From assembly GCA_004151065.3 (NCBI GenBank), contig NWUY0300030572.1, forward strand, positions 14,336 through 35,371: a DNA stretch of 21,036 nucleotides, read 5' to 3'. The notes below the pieces were generated by a model, which saw only the letters and a program-made list of their open reading frames with translations, ran no database searches and had not been told where the DNA came from. The position numbers and the translations under genes were made by a program. The stretch is from Larix sibirica. Taxonomy: Eukaryota; Streptophyta; Pinopsida; Pinales; Pinaceae. Shown here in pieces: positions 10,508-18,930 of this stretch (positions are counted from its first letter, which is position 1; each line of letters starts with the position of its first letter).

Positions 10508-11874
10508 GGTATAGGCATTGTTCAAGGCTTCAAAATTTGTTGAACTATTGCCAGCTTTCTTCTATAAGAAAGACATGACAGGCACCAACAAAGACGGGAC
10601 ATGACATCCATTAACAATTGCTTCAAACTTTGAATTATTGATCGCTTTAAGCATATAAGGTTAGAGTTAGTATGTTGTACTTTACATTGGCTTTAAGTTG
10701 TCATTGTTACAAATCGCCACGATTTAGGAATCATTGATTATGAGGAGAGTGGCGACATGGTTACGTGATAGTTGTAACCTCACAGTTCCTCCATTAAACC
10801 CTTCCATGTATCGGGAGTTTGCCATGCATTTACCATTGCTACATGCCATGGAATTGATGACAGCCTGATAAAGATTCCTCTGGCAAGTAATATCATCAAA
10901 CACAGACCCTCACATCACCATATAGTCCTCAAGACAAAAAATAACAATGAATGAATGAACATGTGAAGCTATTAAATCGACTAGAGGCTCAAGAAGCTTC
11001 TTCCTTCATAAGTCACATTGCCAGACATTTATATATGTTCACTTAACATCGATTTTTGAATTTGTTAGGTGTAACCATGAATTAAACCTATTTAAACAAG
11101 AAGATAGCTTCTCAACTATTGTACTCTCTATAAACTATGCATTTCATGCTAAATTCATTCTTATACTCATTTGCATCTAAGATACAAGGTTAGCTCCATT
11201 TACAAGTGTAAACATATGTCTATCCAATTCCCTAATTTTCTCATAGCACTACTTGGCAACACTATCACAAAAATAAGGTGAGCCAAAGCTAATAAAAATA
11301 TGGCTCTAATGTTAGAATTCTAGAGCTAACGTCACCATCTCAAAGCTTAAAGGAAAACCTCAAATGCTTCAACCACTAGTTATTCTGAGAACATTGTAAT
11401 CTCTTATTTTTCCTAAGATTATAGGCCCGAAAAAGGAATTCCTACCATCGAAGCTCAGATGAGTTGGTGAGTCAAGCGACAACAATACCACAATATGTAG
11501 TGGGGAACAATATATATCATTGAAGTTGATAAACATCATTATTGGCTGATAAATGAACTTACTTGTTAAATGCCCATCTTGAAATGAGTGAAGGATATCA
11601 TATCAAATAATTTGCGTTTATCATTGAATGAAGCCCTTAATCTCCTTAGGTTAAGGTACCTTGCGGAATAATGATGGTTAGCTATTCTTATAGCGAATAA
11701 AATCACCAAAACATTCAACAACCTTCATGTTATTTATCAAGGATTTTTGCCAGAGGTAACATCTCAACGATAATGTTGGAACTGGTTCTTTTGGTTGAAA
11801 TTAGAGACAACAGCGTGGAGGTGAAATATAGCCATTATGTGAATAACTATAATTTCCATGATTCCAATGTATTT

Positions 11875-11981
11875 ATTAAATGGCAACATATCTTAAAGAC
11901 CTTGGGTTTTAGAATCATGTTGATATTGTGTTGATGATTTATTGATTAAATGGAAACATATCTTAAAGACCTTGGGTTTTA
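11875..11981. repeat. Short direct repeat pair, 37 bp, 70-bp offset
   Basis: Segments 11875-11911 and 11945-11981 are identical except for one base (C to A in the GGCAACATAT part). The offset is exactly 70 bases. The high identity next to much older sequence suggests a recent local duplication. Confidence 0.88.
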
Positions 11982-12090
11982 TAGTAGCCTGTAGTTATTA
12001 TTAGAAGTTTTAAAAACTAGTTTTGAGTCAAATATTTCTAGTTTTAAGCATTATGTGACGTGGTAGAGGAAATTCTCCCATCAAACCTTC

Positions 12091-12100
12091 TATTTATATA
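12091..12100 (+). promoter_or_regulatory. TATA-box-like motif, plus strand
   Basis: TATTTATATA follows a pyrimidine-rich segment, like the TATA box of plant LTRs. I could not define LTR ends around it, so it stays a motif only. Confidence 0.25.
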
Positions 12101-12239
12101 TGAATGAAGTGAATTTAAAGTCTATGCAATTTGCAGAAGATTGAATTCTAGTGAAGTATTGAGAACTTGTTAAGTGAAATGAGCACAATGAATTCTTGAT
12201 TATGACATCAACGTGCTAATACCATGCAGAATTTTGTTC

Positions 12240-12371
12240 ATTGCAATGTAAAGGATGAGTTTGTTGCTTTTTGGTTATTTAAGTCATCACCCTTGGGGTA
12301 GACTAGATAGCAACATCGTAACTTTTATTTTAATTAATGAAAAAGTTATTAATTTGTTTCTACCAAAAAAA
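12240..12371 (+). mobile_element. Candidate 3' tail of a LINE, plus strand
   Basis: The sequence has an AATTAATGAAAAAG stretch and ends TTTCTACCAAAAAAA (A run at 12365-12371), much like the 3' ends of plant L1 elements. No ORF2 sequence precedes it and no target duplication was found. It conflicts with the LTR reading of the same bases unless one is inserted in the other. Confidence 0.3.
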
Positions 12372-12454
12372 TAGGGTTTTCTTTGACACAAAAACAAATT
12401 AGTTGATTACATTAAGATAGTTTACATGATCTTTCACAAAGGAGGAAAATCCTT

Positions 12455-12463
12455 GTATAAATA
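12455..12463 (-). promoter_or_regulatory. TATA box of the candidate minus-strand LTR
   Basis: The minus strand reads TATTTATAC about 160 bases into the candidate LTR, the usual place for the U3 TATA box. Confidence 0.35.
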
Positions 12464-12639
12464 GGTGTAAGGTTAGATTAGCTACATCCAATCCCTAAAA
12501 GCATGGAACCATTAATGCCATTCACTTACCACCACTAATATATGTTATAACCATCCATTAAGATGAGTCATAAATGGTTTTAATGAGTAAAAATTCAAAA
12601 TCAATCATCATTGACCCAACATCCACCCTTAAGTTCAAC

Positions 12640-13060
12640 TCGAGTATAAAAAAGCAAAGGTGGAACACTAATGTATTTAACCAAGTTTACACCCTAATAT
12701 CCCCCCTTAATATGCACTTAGAAAATATTTGGTAAGAAAGAGTTTGGCTTAACAAACATTACAATAATCCCTAGACTTTGATGTTTAATCGAGCAATGAA
12801 TAAAATAAAGATCAATGATGACGACATCCTAACCATCACAAGGTGCAAAAATAGCTCTCAATAGAGAGAATATGCAAAATTATAGTCTCCAAAATCCTTC
12901 AAATGGACATCTTCAAAATTGCAGAGTCTAGCTTAAAAAATGTAGCCTCCAAAATACCTTTGCACAAATGAATCTAGTGAAGCAAACACAAAGAAACTCA
13001 AATTCAACTGTGAAAGAGCATAAGCATGAGTGGTAATATTATGAACTCAAATTCCACAAT
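12640..13060. other. Non-coding stretch beside the candidate LTR
   Basis: AT-rich sequence with stops in all frames. If the LTR at 12225-12621 is a 3' LTR, this would be the 3' internal end of its element, but I recognise no copia RT or RNase H here. Confidence 0.4.
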
Positions 13061-13330
13061 GCTTTTTTTTAAATGGGAGCCCATCTTTTTATATACAATA
13101 AACTTGGAATTAAGTTGTCAGACTTTCTTGCATTTAAGCAAAGAATGACACATTTTGTAATCTCAATGATTTTTTTAAGGCTACATCCATGTCAATCAGG
13201 CACATACGGTAAACCTCACAGAGAAAGGGAGAATGCCCACCGAGATTTGAACTTGATTCATTTTCACAACAATTACTCCAAGTTTCCACTAGAATATGGC
13301 TCGATGGACTCAAATCCCAAAATGTTGTCA
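13061..13330 (-). mobile_element. SINE-like segment with RNA polymerase III B-box motif
   Basis: On the minus strand GTTCAAATCTC (plus 13242-13252) matches the tRNA B-box consensus GTTCRANTCY well. A weak A-box-like TAGTGGAAACTTGG lies about 45 bases upstream. About 170 bases downstream the strand ends in TTTAAAAAAAA (plus T run 13063-13070), like a SINE A tail. The size, about 270 bp, suits a tRNA-derived SINE. The A box is poor and the 5' end is a guess. An open minus frame of 144 codons (13134-13568) overlaps it but has no recognisable domain. Confidence 0.3.
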
Positions 13331-15025
13331 AGGAACATTCTCCAAATAAATAACGTAGAATGTAGGAAAAAACATGTTGAAGCTTAGAGTGCTCCAACAA
13401 ATATGCTTGTAAGGAAAAAGTGTTGAAGAACAACGAGAATGGTCCAAGCAAGCATACCAAGACCCTGACCATGCACTCATAAAGTTCAAAATAATTAACA
13501 ATGTTGAATACATTGTATGCGGCGACTATCCCATCATATAAGTGCACATGTGAAATAAATGTTGGCATACAAGAACTATCAAATGGAGACTACTACTATG
13601 GTCAACTAATCAAAGAGATCAATGAACACAATACATGTGTATAGTGGATGAGACAAGATGATATAAAGTCCTCTCTCATAAGCTCAATTGTCACCATGAC
13701 CAATCATCAATCCAACCACAAGAAGTCCTAATAGTTGGTATTGAACCACAATTTTGCCATGTACACTTATTAACTAAAGATTTATAAGAAACATTACTAG
13801 CATACCAATAGGAAATTTGATACTTTGACAGAAAGTGAAAATGCCTTTGATCACAATAATCATCTTGCTTATACAACTAAGATATGTATAGTGAATAATA
13901 TGGAACTAGCTCAATATAAGGTGCAAGATCTGGAGCATATTCAAGTGCAATATCATTTAATAATGTAGGATTTGGTTCCTACAAAACAAAAGTGGTTGGT
14001 GGATTAGGTGGGCTTCACCTTGCAATGAAGTCTTAAAACATCTATGGCCTACTATTACTAGCATCATATTAGCCACAAAGGAGTGATAATTCCTTGCCCA
14101 CACTTGCCAAGTCCACCATTGGTATAACCCATCTAATGAAGTAATTTGGAACAAAAGCCTTTATTATGCTTCTCAAAATTAGGGGAATTGCTCATGAGAA
14201 GTTAACAATGTGTGGGAAGAAGTCAAATCAAAAGAGTATCACATGTCCTTTTGCAAGGTATAAGTGCCTCTTCCTTCTCCCCTAATTCAATCATGTTTTT
14301 TTACAAACAGGATCCAAGGCTCTCCCATCTTATCAATACACAAACTCCAACCATCAACTTGTTCATTATATTTCTCATGTAAAATTGTTAGCTTTTGCGT
14401 TGCTTCAAAAGTGTTTACACCATGCTAGGGGTGCCTTCATATGATGTGTAATGCATGGTGAAACCCTATTCCCTTAGTTGTAGCTTAGACCTTTTGGTTG
14501 ATAACATTTGGAGAGATTTCTATAAATGGTTGCTTGACTTGGACATGGTTTTAGATGTGGCACACTACTTGAGGAGGTCATTAACTTGTGTGGCATTGAT
14601 GTCTTCTGCATGTTGAGGAGGATGGTTTCTCGTAGGGGTGTTAGATCTAACTTAGAGGAGGAGCAAATAGAGGGTGCTTAGCACAAAGAACATTGAGACC
14701 ACTTGGTGTGCCATAGGAGGATGAGCACTTGACTTAAGGATGTTTGGATTGAGTGTGCATTGCTTGGGTATGTTTGTGGACTCGAGACACATATGTTGAG
14801 GAGGATGTTGAACCATTGGATGCTTTTCTTGGAGAGAGAGGAATATTGTGATGAGGAATGCTTAATAGAGCCCATGCTTGGGGAGCACAACATTTGAGGA
14901 GTCTTCCCTTGACATATGTACACATTGGAGAGAGAGGATTCACTTGGAGAACTTATCTTGAGGTTTAGGTTAGGTTTCTGATGGACTCAATCCACTTTAA
15001 TATCATTGAAATCCCTCACCTTGTC

Positions 15026-15035
15026 TATATAAAAG
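15026..15035 (+). promoter_or_regulatory. TATA-box-like motif, plus strand
   Basis: TATATAAAAG is a strong TATA-box match. Downstream there is no recognised gene, so it may be part of an undefined LTR or chance in AT-rich DNA. Confidence 0.3.
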
Positions 15036-15205
15036 AAGAATATAGTCTTCAGTTGTAGCAAGGAAGTAAATTTCATTAGATCATTGCATCCTACAGAGTA
15101 AGTTGTCTTGAGTACCTATACTTTTCATTATGCAAAGGAGGAAGGCACTAGGATTATATGAGGTAAAATATAGAACTAGGGTTCAATTCCTTGTGTGAGA
15201 AGGAC

Positions 15206-15232
15206 CTAGGGTTTGTGGAAAAGAAACCCTAG
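15206..15232. repeat. Small inverted repeat (9-bp arms, 9-base loop)
   Basis: CTAGGGTTT and AAACCCTAG form perfect arms around a 9-base loop. No terminator-like T run follows, and this is not a bacterial context. Confidence 0.6.
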
Positions 15233-15453
15233 AGAAGACTTGGAGAGCTTATGTGAGGCAAGCTTGGAGAAATACCAAGGGTGGATTTGTTAGTGTTTAT
15301 GATAGCTTCTTGGTGAGCCTTTGAAGTGGCTAGGATTAGCTTGGTGTGATGCCTTTCCAGGCCATGATTGCTTGCTAGGTTTTGTTATGATGGTAAATGC
15401 CCTAGTTAAAGTTGGATGCAATGGGGAGTCCTAGCTTGAAGGAATATCGTACA

Positions 15454-15473
15454 CCAACTTGTGATAAATTGTT
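15454..15473. repeat. Left copy of 20-bp flanking repeat (probable target-site duplication)
   Basis: This 20-base segment matches 17254-17273 with one mismatch (19 of 20; 16 in a row identical, from CTTGTGATAA on). It sits exactly 1,800 bases before the second copy. The second copy marks the point where a minus-strand RNase H coding stretch begins abruptly. Confidence 0.65.
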
Positions 15474-15497
15474 TTCTAAATTACAAAAACAATTTAT
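15464..15497. repeat. Inverted repeat with 12-bp perfect arms
   Basis: ATAAATTGTTTT (15464-15475) and AAAACAATTTAT (15486-15497) are exact reverse complements around a 10-base loop. The left arm lies largely inside the flanking 20-bp repeat, so the hairpin straddles the junction of the insertion. Confidence 0.75.
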
Positions 15498-15726
15498 AAT
15501 TTGTATTCAAGGGTGATCCAATAGAGTTGAACAACTAGATAATGCAAAATAAAAGGAGTGAACAACAGTTCCAAAAATATTTTGCTCCTATCAAGCTTAT
15601 GTATCTTATCTTATAAAACTTAGTGATTGATTTTACACAACAAAATAAGGTTATGATGGTAATGTATACCCTAACAAAGACTCCTACAAGCAATAAGCAT
15701 TTACAAAACATAGAAAAAAAAATTAA

Positions 15727-16235
15727 GAGAAGGAAAATTTGATTATTACATCATCCTCGGCTTGGGTAGGTGGGTTTGCTTCCATGTTATCTACTTCCAT
15801 GTTATTTTAGAGCTAGTGTACGATTTCATATTCATCTTGTGCCATTGGAAGGGAGTCCACTAAGAGATGATTAAAAACAATAGAGAACGTTCCTTTACCA
15901 AGCTCTTGAACCATTGCTTTCAACCTAGCACATTCGTCTTCAAGATTTTGAATTTGTTTTTTTTGCTACAACGAAATGCTCATTATTATTGCATTTTTGG
16001 AAGCCTATAGATACCCAAGTTTGTGGGTCTTTTCCATGACTGAAAAAATGGAGGTGTTATTGCCTTTGATAAGGCCCTCTTGACATCACATGAATCTCCT
16101 TAACTTCTGAATGTCTCAGTGACAAGTAGGGTGGTTATCATCCATACTACAAGTTGCAATACCCCCCATGTCGAGGCGAGCAATAATACCCATAATTAAT
16201 AGTAGAGGAACTAAAACCCCAATGAAAAAGGGCCA
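15727..16235 (-). pseudogene. Unrecognised protein relic with coiled-coil-like segment, minus strand
   Basis: One minus-strand frame can be followed for about 165 codons with only a few stops. It starts with a hydrophobic stretch, VLVPLLLIMGIIARLDMGGI. It ends with QIQNLEDECARLKAMVQEL (about 15899-15957), which has the heptad pattern of a coiled coil, then MAQDEYEIVH and a stop. A further acidic piece with NMEVDNMEANPPTQAEDD follows. I do not recognise the family. It lies inside the probable LINE insertion at 15474-17253, downstream of RNase H on the same strand. It could be a host gene fragment, an extra transposon ORF, or chance openness in composition-biased DNA; frame consistency and the heptads argue mildly for real coding origin. 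Confidence 0.35.
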
Positions 16236-16398
16236 TGAGAATTGAGGAAAGCCACTACCCCACTCAAATTATCAGAGAAAAACCATTTTTCAAAATACCA
16301 ACCGTGAATGTTGTAAAGAGAGACGACTTGTAGGTGGCCAAGAAAGTCAACTAGGGAAACATACCCTCAAAGCACATCACTCATTAACCAATGTTTGT

Positions 16399-16690
16399 AA
16401 ATGCAAAAGCACCAAAACAAGGGGTGCTCAGACATAAAACCCATTCACGTGGAGAGCTAAGCAAAATCTTGAATCCATGCAAGATTAACCACCCAAAACC
16501 ACATGCAGGGTGAACTGTGGGGTGGAATCCTAAATAACTAGTGCATGTAATGATAAAGGCACATAAAGAAGGGGAAATCAGGCTTGAACCCCACTGACCT
16601 AGAGAGTTGAGTATCTTGAAACCAAGGAGGTTTAACCACCAATGACCGCACACATGTGTGATTGTGGGGCAAAATCCCAAATGCATCCAA
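16399..16690. repeat. Two-unit tandem repeat, about 147 bp per unit
   Basis: The unit at about 16399-16547 and the unit at about 16548-16690 are diverged tandem copies. It shows best on the minus strand, where both translate to matching blocks: LGFCPTITHVCGHWWLNLL beside LGFHPTVHPACGFGWLILH, then GFKIL in both. The open minus frame of 100 codons here (16384-16686) is just these two blocks and has no known domain. Confidence 0.7.
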
Positions 16691-16906
16691 ACTAAATAAA
16701 CCCATCACTTAATAATCAGAGTCGAGTAGAGCTTGGAGGATGTGTGAAGGTTGAGTTATCCTAAATGGATCATCCCTCATTCTCTTATGAGCATTAACAC
16801 TAATGCAATGTGGCCCTCTCATGGATTTATTTGTATGCATGAGATTTAATGAGAAATAGGGGATGGAGCTGGCATTCAATGATCCATTATTTTTTAATAT
16901 ACCTTA

Positions 16907-17253
16907 ATCCAACCTGGTAGCCAAGTTGGTGAGATGATCGATAATGGAGTTAAGGGAACGCAGAATGTCATGGTAGAAGTGAACATGCTTAATACCTTGC
17001 ATTTCTCCGTGGATCCTCTTTATGATTTGTGCCAAGGTTCTATCCTTGGGAGAAGAATTGAAGTGCATATGTTGTATGATCATGGCGGAGTCTCCTAACA
17101 CCATAAGTATCCTTACTCTTGATTAAGAAATAACTCTAATTCCTTGTAGGAGTGCATATTCCTATGACTATTTATTAAAGGTTTTTCCTAAACCCCAAGA
17201 ATAGATTCTTTGTTGAATTCCCCCTGGGTTGATTAAGATCCCCCCTACACCTG
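16907..17253 (-). pseudogene. RNase H domain of a second LINE lineage, minus strand, truncated
   Basis: On the minus strand the reading starts AGVGGILINPGG at about 17251. It goes on with YSWGLGKTFN, EYALLQGIRV and VLGDSAMIIQHM (the GDS aspartate is the second acidic site), then ILRSLNSIIDHLTNLATRL near the end. This is the pattern of the C-terminal RNase H of plant LINE ORF2. The first catalytic aspartate (FDGA region) is missing because the element is cut at 17253. Three stops break the first third. The last block departs from the usual AD (here ID), and HVLR is changed to HDILR. The sequence differs clearly from the RNase H of copies A and B, so it is a different LINE lineage. Confidence 0.7.
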
Positions 17254-17273
17254 CCACCTTGTGATAAATTGTT
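17254..17273. repeat. Right copy of 20-bp flanking repeat (probable target-site duplication)
   Basis: Matches 15454-15473 at 19 of 20 positions. RNase H coding similarity on the minus strand begins right beside it. Confidence 0.65.
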
Positions 17274-17943
17274 GGTATGCACTTGCAACTTCATTCTTAT
17301 GTATACATGATGTGTACTTTGATGTCCAAACTTTGTGTTCTCATGGTGCTTTAGTAGTTACTAGTGTTGGTTATGTGTCTTAATTTAAGAAAACATAATT
17401 TGTTGAGTGATTTGACAAGTAAATAGAAGCTAAGAGGGTAGATTTGTGGCTCTAACAATCTGTTGTTGATAAGTTATTTTAATATATTTGATATGTTAGG
17501 GATTATGCCCATAGGGTTGGAAACATAGTTCCCTTTAATTACATTTGTTTGGTGCTTATATTACTAGGATACCTAATGTATTTTGTTGGAGAAAAGTGAA
17601 ATATATGTCGTGGTAAATTATATTTTAGACTCAACCTTGAGGCTAAAATTTCACATGAGATAGCTCCAGAAAACCTCAAGGCTGAGGTGAAATTTCTAAA
17701 TTTGCATTAAGCACATATTCTCAAATGTTTTACATATTAGCATTGATTTGACTGAGATCACTCTCTCGGTGAAGAGGGATTTGGGTGTTTCAGTTGTTCC
17801 ATACCTAGGAGAGGTGCTTGACCTATTATGGGTTGTTCAGTTAAAATCCTATTGCACTTGGAATGAAGCACTTGAACCCTTGAAGGGTGATCTACTTGAT
17901 TTATTGTTGTTTTTGCTTTAAGTTGTGCTTTAGATTTGTAGGG
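17274..17943. other. Region upstream of the copia gag relic, unassigned
   Basis: This should hold the 5' LTR, primer site and leader of the copia element. I could not find LTR ends or a convincing tRNA-Met primer site. Stops are frequent in all frames and no protein motif is visible. Confidence 0.45.
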
Positions 17944-18090
17944 ATGATTACTCTCGGTCCTAGAGAATGTGAAAGGTTGGAGGGTGCTTCCTATTTTAAA
18001 CCTTGGAAGTGCATGTTACAAATGTTATTGGAAGAGGTTGATTTTTGGGAGCATATTGAGAAAGAGATCGTTGCATCCAACAATCCAAAA
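17944..18090 (+). pseudogene. Copia gag, N-terminal part
   Basis: The ATG at 17944 opens MITLGPRECERLEGASYF, followed by KPWKCMLQMLLEEVDFWEHI and EKEIVASNN. This matches the start of copia gag, whose landmarks are LEGA-x-NF-x2-WK and a later LLxExxLWxxIEK. Gag forms the particle that packages element RNA. The reading is cut at 18090 by the 840-bp element, whose 5-bp target duplication lies at 18086-18090, and continues at 18936. Whether 17944 is the original start is likely but unproven. Confidence 0.8.
18086..18090. repeat. Target-site duplication CAAAA, left copy
   Basis: CAAAA directly precedes the 5' LTR and is repeated directly after the 3' LTR at 18931-18935. Confidence 0.88.
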
Positions 18091-18303
18091 TGCTACATAT
18101 ATTGATAAAATTAATAATATTAACATAGATAGATAATTAATAAATAATAATGTAAATTAAGACTCCTAAAGAGACATGTCTGTTCAATTGAAATGACATA
18201 CTAGACCTATAAATGGTCATAATTGTAATTGTAAAAAGATCATATTCAATATCTCAATTCTTATTTATTATTCATTTATAGTTTTTATATATGGTGTTCT
18301 CCA
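18091..18303 (+). repeat. 5' LTR of the miniature element
   Basis: Begins TGCTACATAT and ends GGTGTTCTCCA. It aligns to the right LTR without gaps over 213 bases with 18 mismatches by hand count. Confidence 0.92.
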
Positions 18304-18305
18304 TC

Positions 18306-18317
18306 CGGTACTAGATC
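18306..18317 (+). promoter_or_regulatory. Degraded tRNA-Met primer binding site
   Basis: Starts 2 bases after the 5' LTR. CGGTACTAGATC matches the initiator-Met primer site TGGTATCAGAGC at 8 of 12 positions. The place is right; the match is weak. Confidence 0.4.
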
Positions 18318-18342
18318 TCCTCACACTTTTACATCTCTCCTC

Positions 18343-18624
18343 ATGCCTTTCCCTCTCCAGGATACTCACACTCTTCACTCCTCCTCCACTCCATCCCATC
18401 TTTTCTCATTCCTTTACCCATGCCTCCATGCAAACCCAACTCACCCTACTCCTTCATGCCACCACCTGCGCACACCCCAAGCCACACATCAATTGCTCCC
18501 TCTTCTATCCACCACTCCTCTTCATTTCCACCAACTCCAAACACCATCCTCTTTCTACCATAGAAAAAAAAATCGATCTCGAATAATCAAGGAATATCTT
18601 ATTAAGTGGAAAAATATTCCATAA
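18343..18624 (+). pseudogene. Fusion frame: C/T-rich leader joined to chromodomain start
   Basis: An open frame of 93 codons begins MPFPLQDTHTLHSSS, is rich in Pro, Ser, Thr, His and Leu, and runs in frame into IIKEYLIKWKNIP, the start of a chromodomain. The first part comes from a pyrimidine-rich tract (about 18309-18550) and shows no known domain. It is probably the old leader or gag start, joined to the polyprotein end by the internal deletion. The frame stops at 18622 where the chromodomain would continue. It is unlikely to be a working protein. Confidence 0.45.
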
Positions 18625-18717
18625 GAGGATGCATCATGGGAAACAAAACAATTTTTTCAGCAATATTCTTTGTTGTCCTTTCTTTGAGGACAAAGCATCT
18701 CTTAAAGATGACAACAA
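18580..18717 (+). pseudogene. Ty3/gypsy polyprotein C terminus (integrase chromodomain) remnant
   Basis: The reading gives IIKEYLIKWKNIP, a stop, then EDASWETKQFFQQYSLLSF and, after a frame change, EDKASLKDDNNV, which runs directly into the 3' LTR. YLIKWKN..EDASWE is the chromodomain signature that closes the integrase of plant chromoviruses, where it helps guide insertion to certain chromatin. EDKASLK is the usual end of such polyproteins just before the polypurine tract. The tract itself is no longer purine-only. Confidence 0.82.
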
Positions 18718-18930
18718 TGTTACATATATTTATAAAATTATTAATATTAACATAGATAAATAAATAATAAATAACAAAGTAAATTAAGACTCCTAAAGAG
18801 TCACGTCTGTTGAATTGAAATGACATACTAGACCTATAAATGGTCATAGTTGTCCTTGTAAAAAGACAATCTTCAATATATCAATTCTTATTTATTATTC
18901 ATTTATAGTTTTTATATCTGGTGTTCTCCA
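18718..18930 (+). repeat. 3' LTR of the miniature element
   Basis: Begins TGTTACATAT and ends GGTGTTCTCCA. It has the same length as the left LTR, 213 bp. Confidence 0.92.

Larger units (their letters stand above)
10219..11870. other. Non-coding stretch, no gene seen
   Basis: Stops are dense in all six frames and I recognise no protein motif. It contains a short TAA microsatellite and a 44-bp tandem duplication, listed separately. It may hold unrecognised old repeat fragments. Confidence 0.6.
12225..12621 (-). mobile_element. Candidate LTR of a copia-type element, minus strand
   Basis: Read on the minus strand, the segment begins TGTTGGGTCAATG at 12621 and ends CTGCA at 12225, giving the TG...CA ends of an LTR about 397 bp long. 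Just before it lies a purine-rich stretch, AAGGGTGGA (12622-12630), like a polypurine tract. Just after it lies TGGTATTAGCAC (12213-12224), which matches the initiator-Met tRNA primer site TGGTATCAGAGC at 9 of 12 positions. A TATA box is listed separately. Having both a polypurine tract and a primer site on one LTR is unusual. The flanking 5-mers do not match, so it does not look like a simple solo LTR. No gag or pol is recognisable beside it. It overlaps the alternative reading as a plus-strand LINE tail. Confidence 0.4.
13400..15450. other. Long stretch with no recognisable gene
   Basis: Short open frames occur on the minus strand at 13691-13876, 13957-14154 and 14678-14943, but none shows a motif I know and they overlap one another. 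The stretch has repeated GAGGAGGATG-type words near 14610 and 14795. A TATA-like motif and a small hairpin near 15030 and 15210 are listed separately. Confidence 0.5.
15474..17253 (-). mobile_element. 5'-truncated LINE insertion, minus strand
   Basis: The 1,780-base segment lies between two copies of a 20-bp repeat (19 of 20 identical). On the minus strand it starts inside an RNase H domain, at AGVGGIL. That is what a 5'-truncated LINE looks like, since reverse transcription often stops early. RNase H ends near 16907, but about 1.4 kb more follows before the right-hand repeat, far longer than copy B's 3' UTR. This extra part holds a two-unit tandem repeat and a coiled-coil-like relic. It could be a long 3' UTR, an extra ORF, or flanking DNA carried along by read-through transcription. 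There is no long A tail at the 3' end (only a short AAA near 15474), which weakens the case. Confidence 0.5.
18091..18930 (+). mobile_element. 840-bp miniature LTR retrotransposon with Ty3-type chromodomain remnant
   Basis: Two direct repeats of exactly 213 bp (18091-18303 and 18718-18930) begin TG and end CA, and a perfect 5-bp target duplication CAAAA flanks them. The 414-bp interior has a degraded primer site right after the left LTR, a C/T-rich leader-like part, and the last codons of a Ty3/gypsy polyprotein (chromodomain) running up to the right LTR. There is no gag, protease, RT or RNase H. Size and layout match TRIM-type non-autonomous elements, but the chromodomain piece shows descent from a Ty3 chromovirus by internal deletion. 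It must have used another element's proteins to move. I count 18 mismatches between its LTRs (8.5 percent), so it is old. Confidence 0.9.

Noticed and set aside
12225-12621. Solo LTR with target duplication
   Set aside because: The 5 bases on the two sides (TACCA and TCCAC) do not match.
13134-13568. Longest open frame of the window (144 codons, minus strand)
   Set aside because: No recognisable motif, low-complexity hydrophobic content, overlaps a SINE-like segment and an open frame on the other strand. Openness alone in decayed DNA is weak evidence.
14678-14943. Two overlapping minus-strand open frames
   Set aside because: They overlap each other in different frames and show no domain; the plus strand here has GAGGAGGATG-type repeats that keep several frames open by composition.
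17261-17280. LTR start or primer site of the copia relic at the GTGATAAATTGTTGGTATGC segment
   Set aside because: The TTGGTATG part recalls a primer site but matches only the first half, and the same 16-base word recurs at 15458, which is better explained as a target duplication of the LINE insertion.
18602-18847. 81-codon open frame on the minus strand
   Set aside because: It runs through the chromodomain remnant and 3' LTR in reverse and has no motif.
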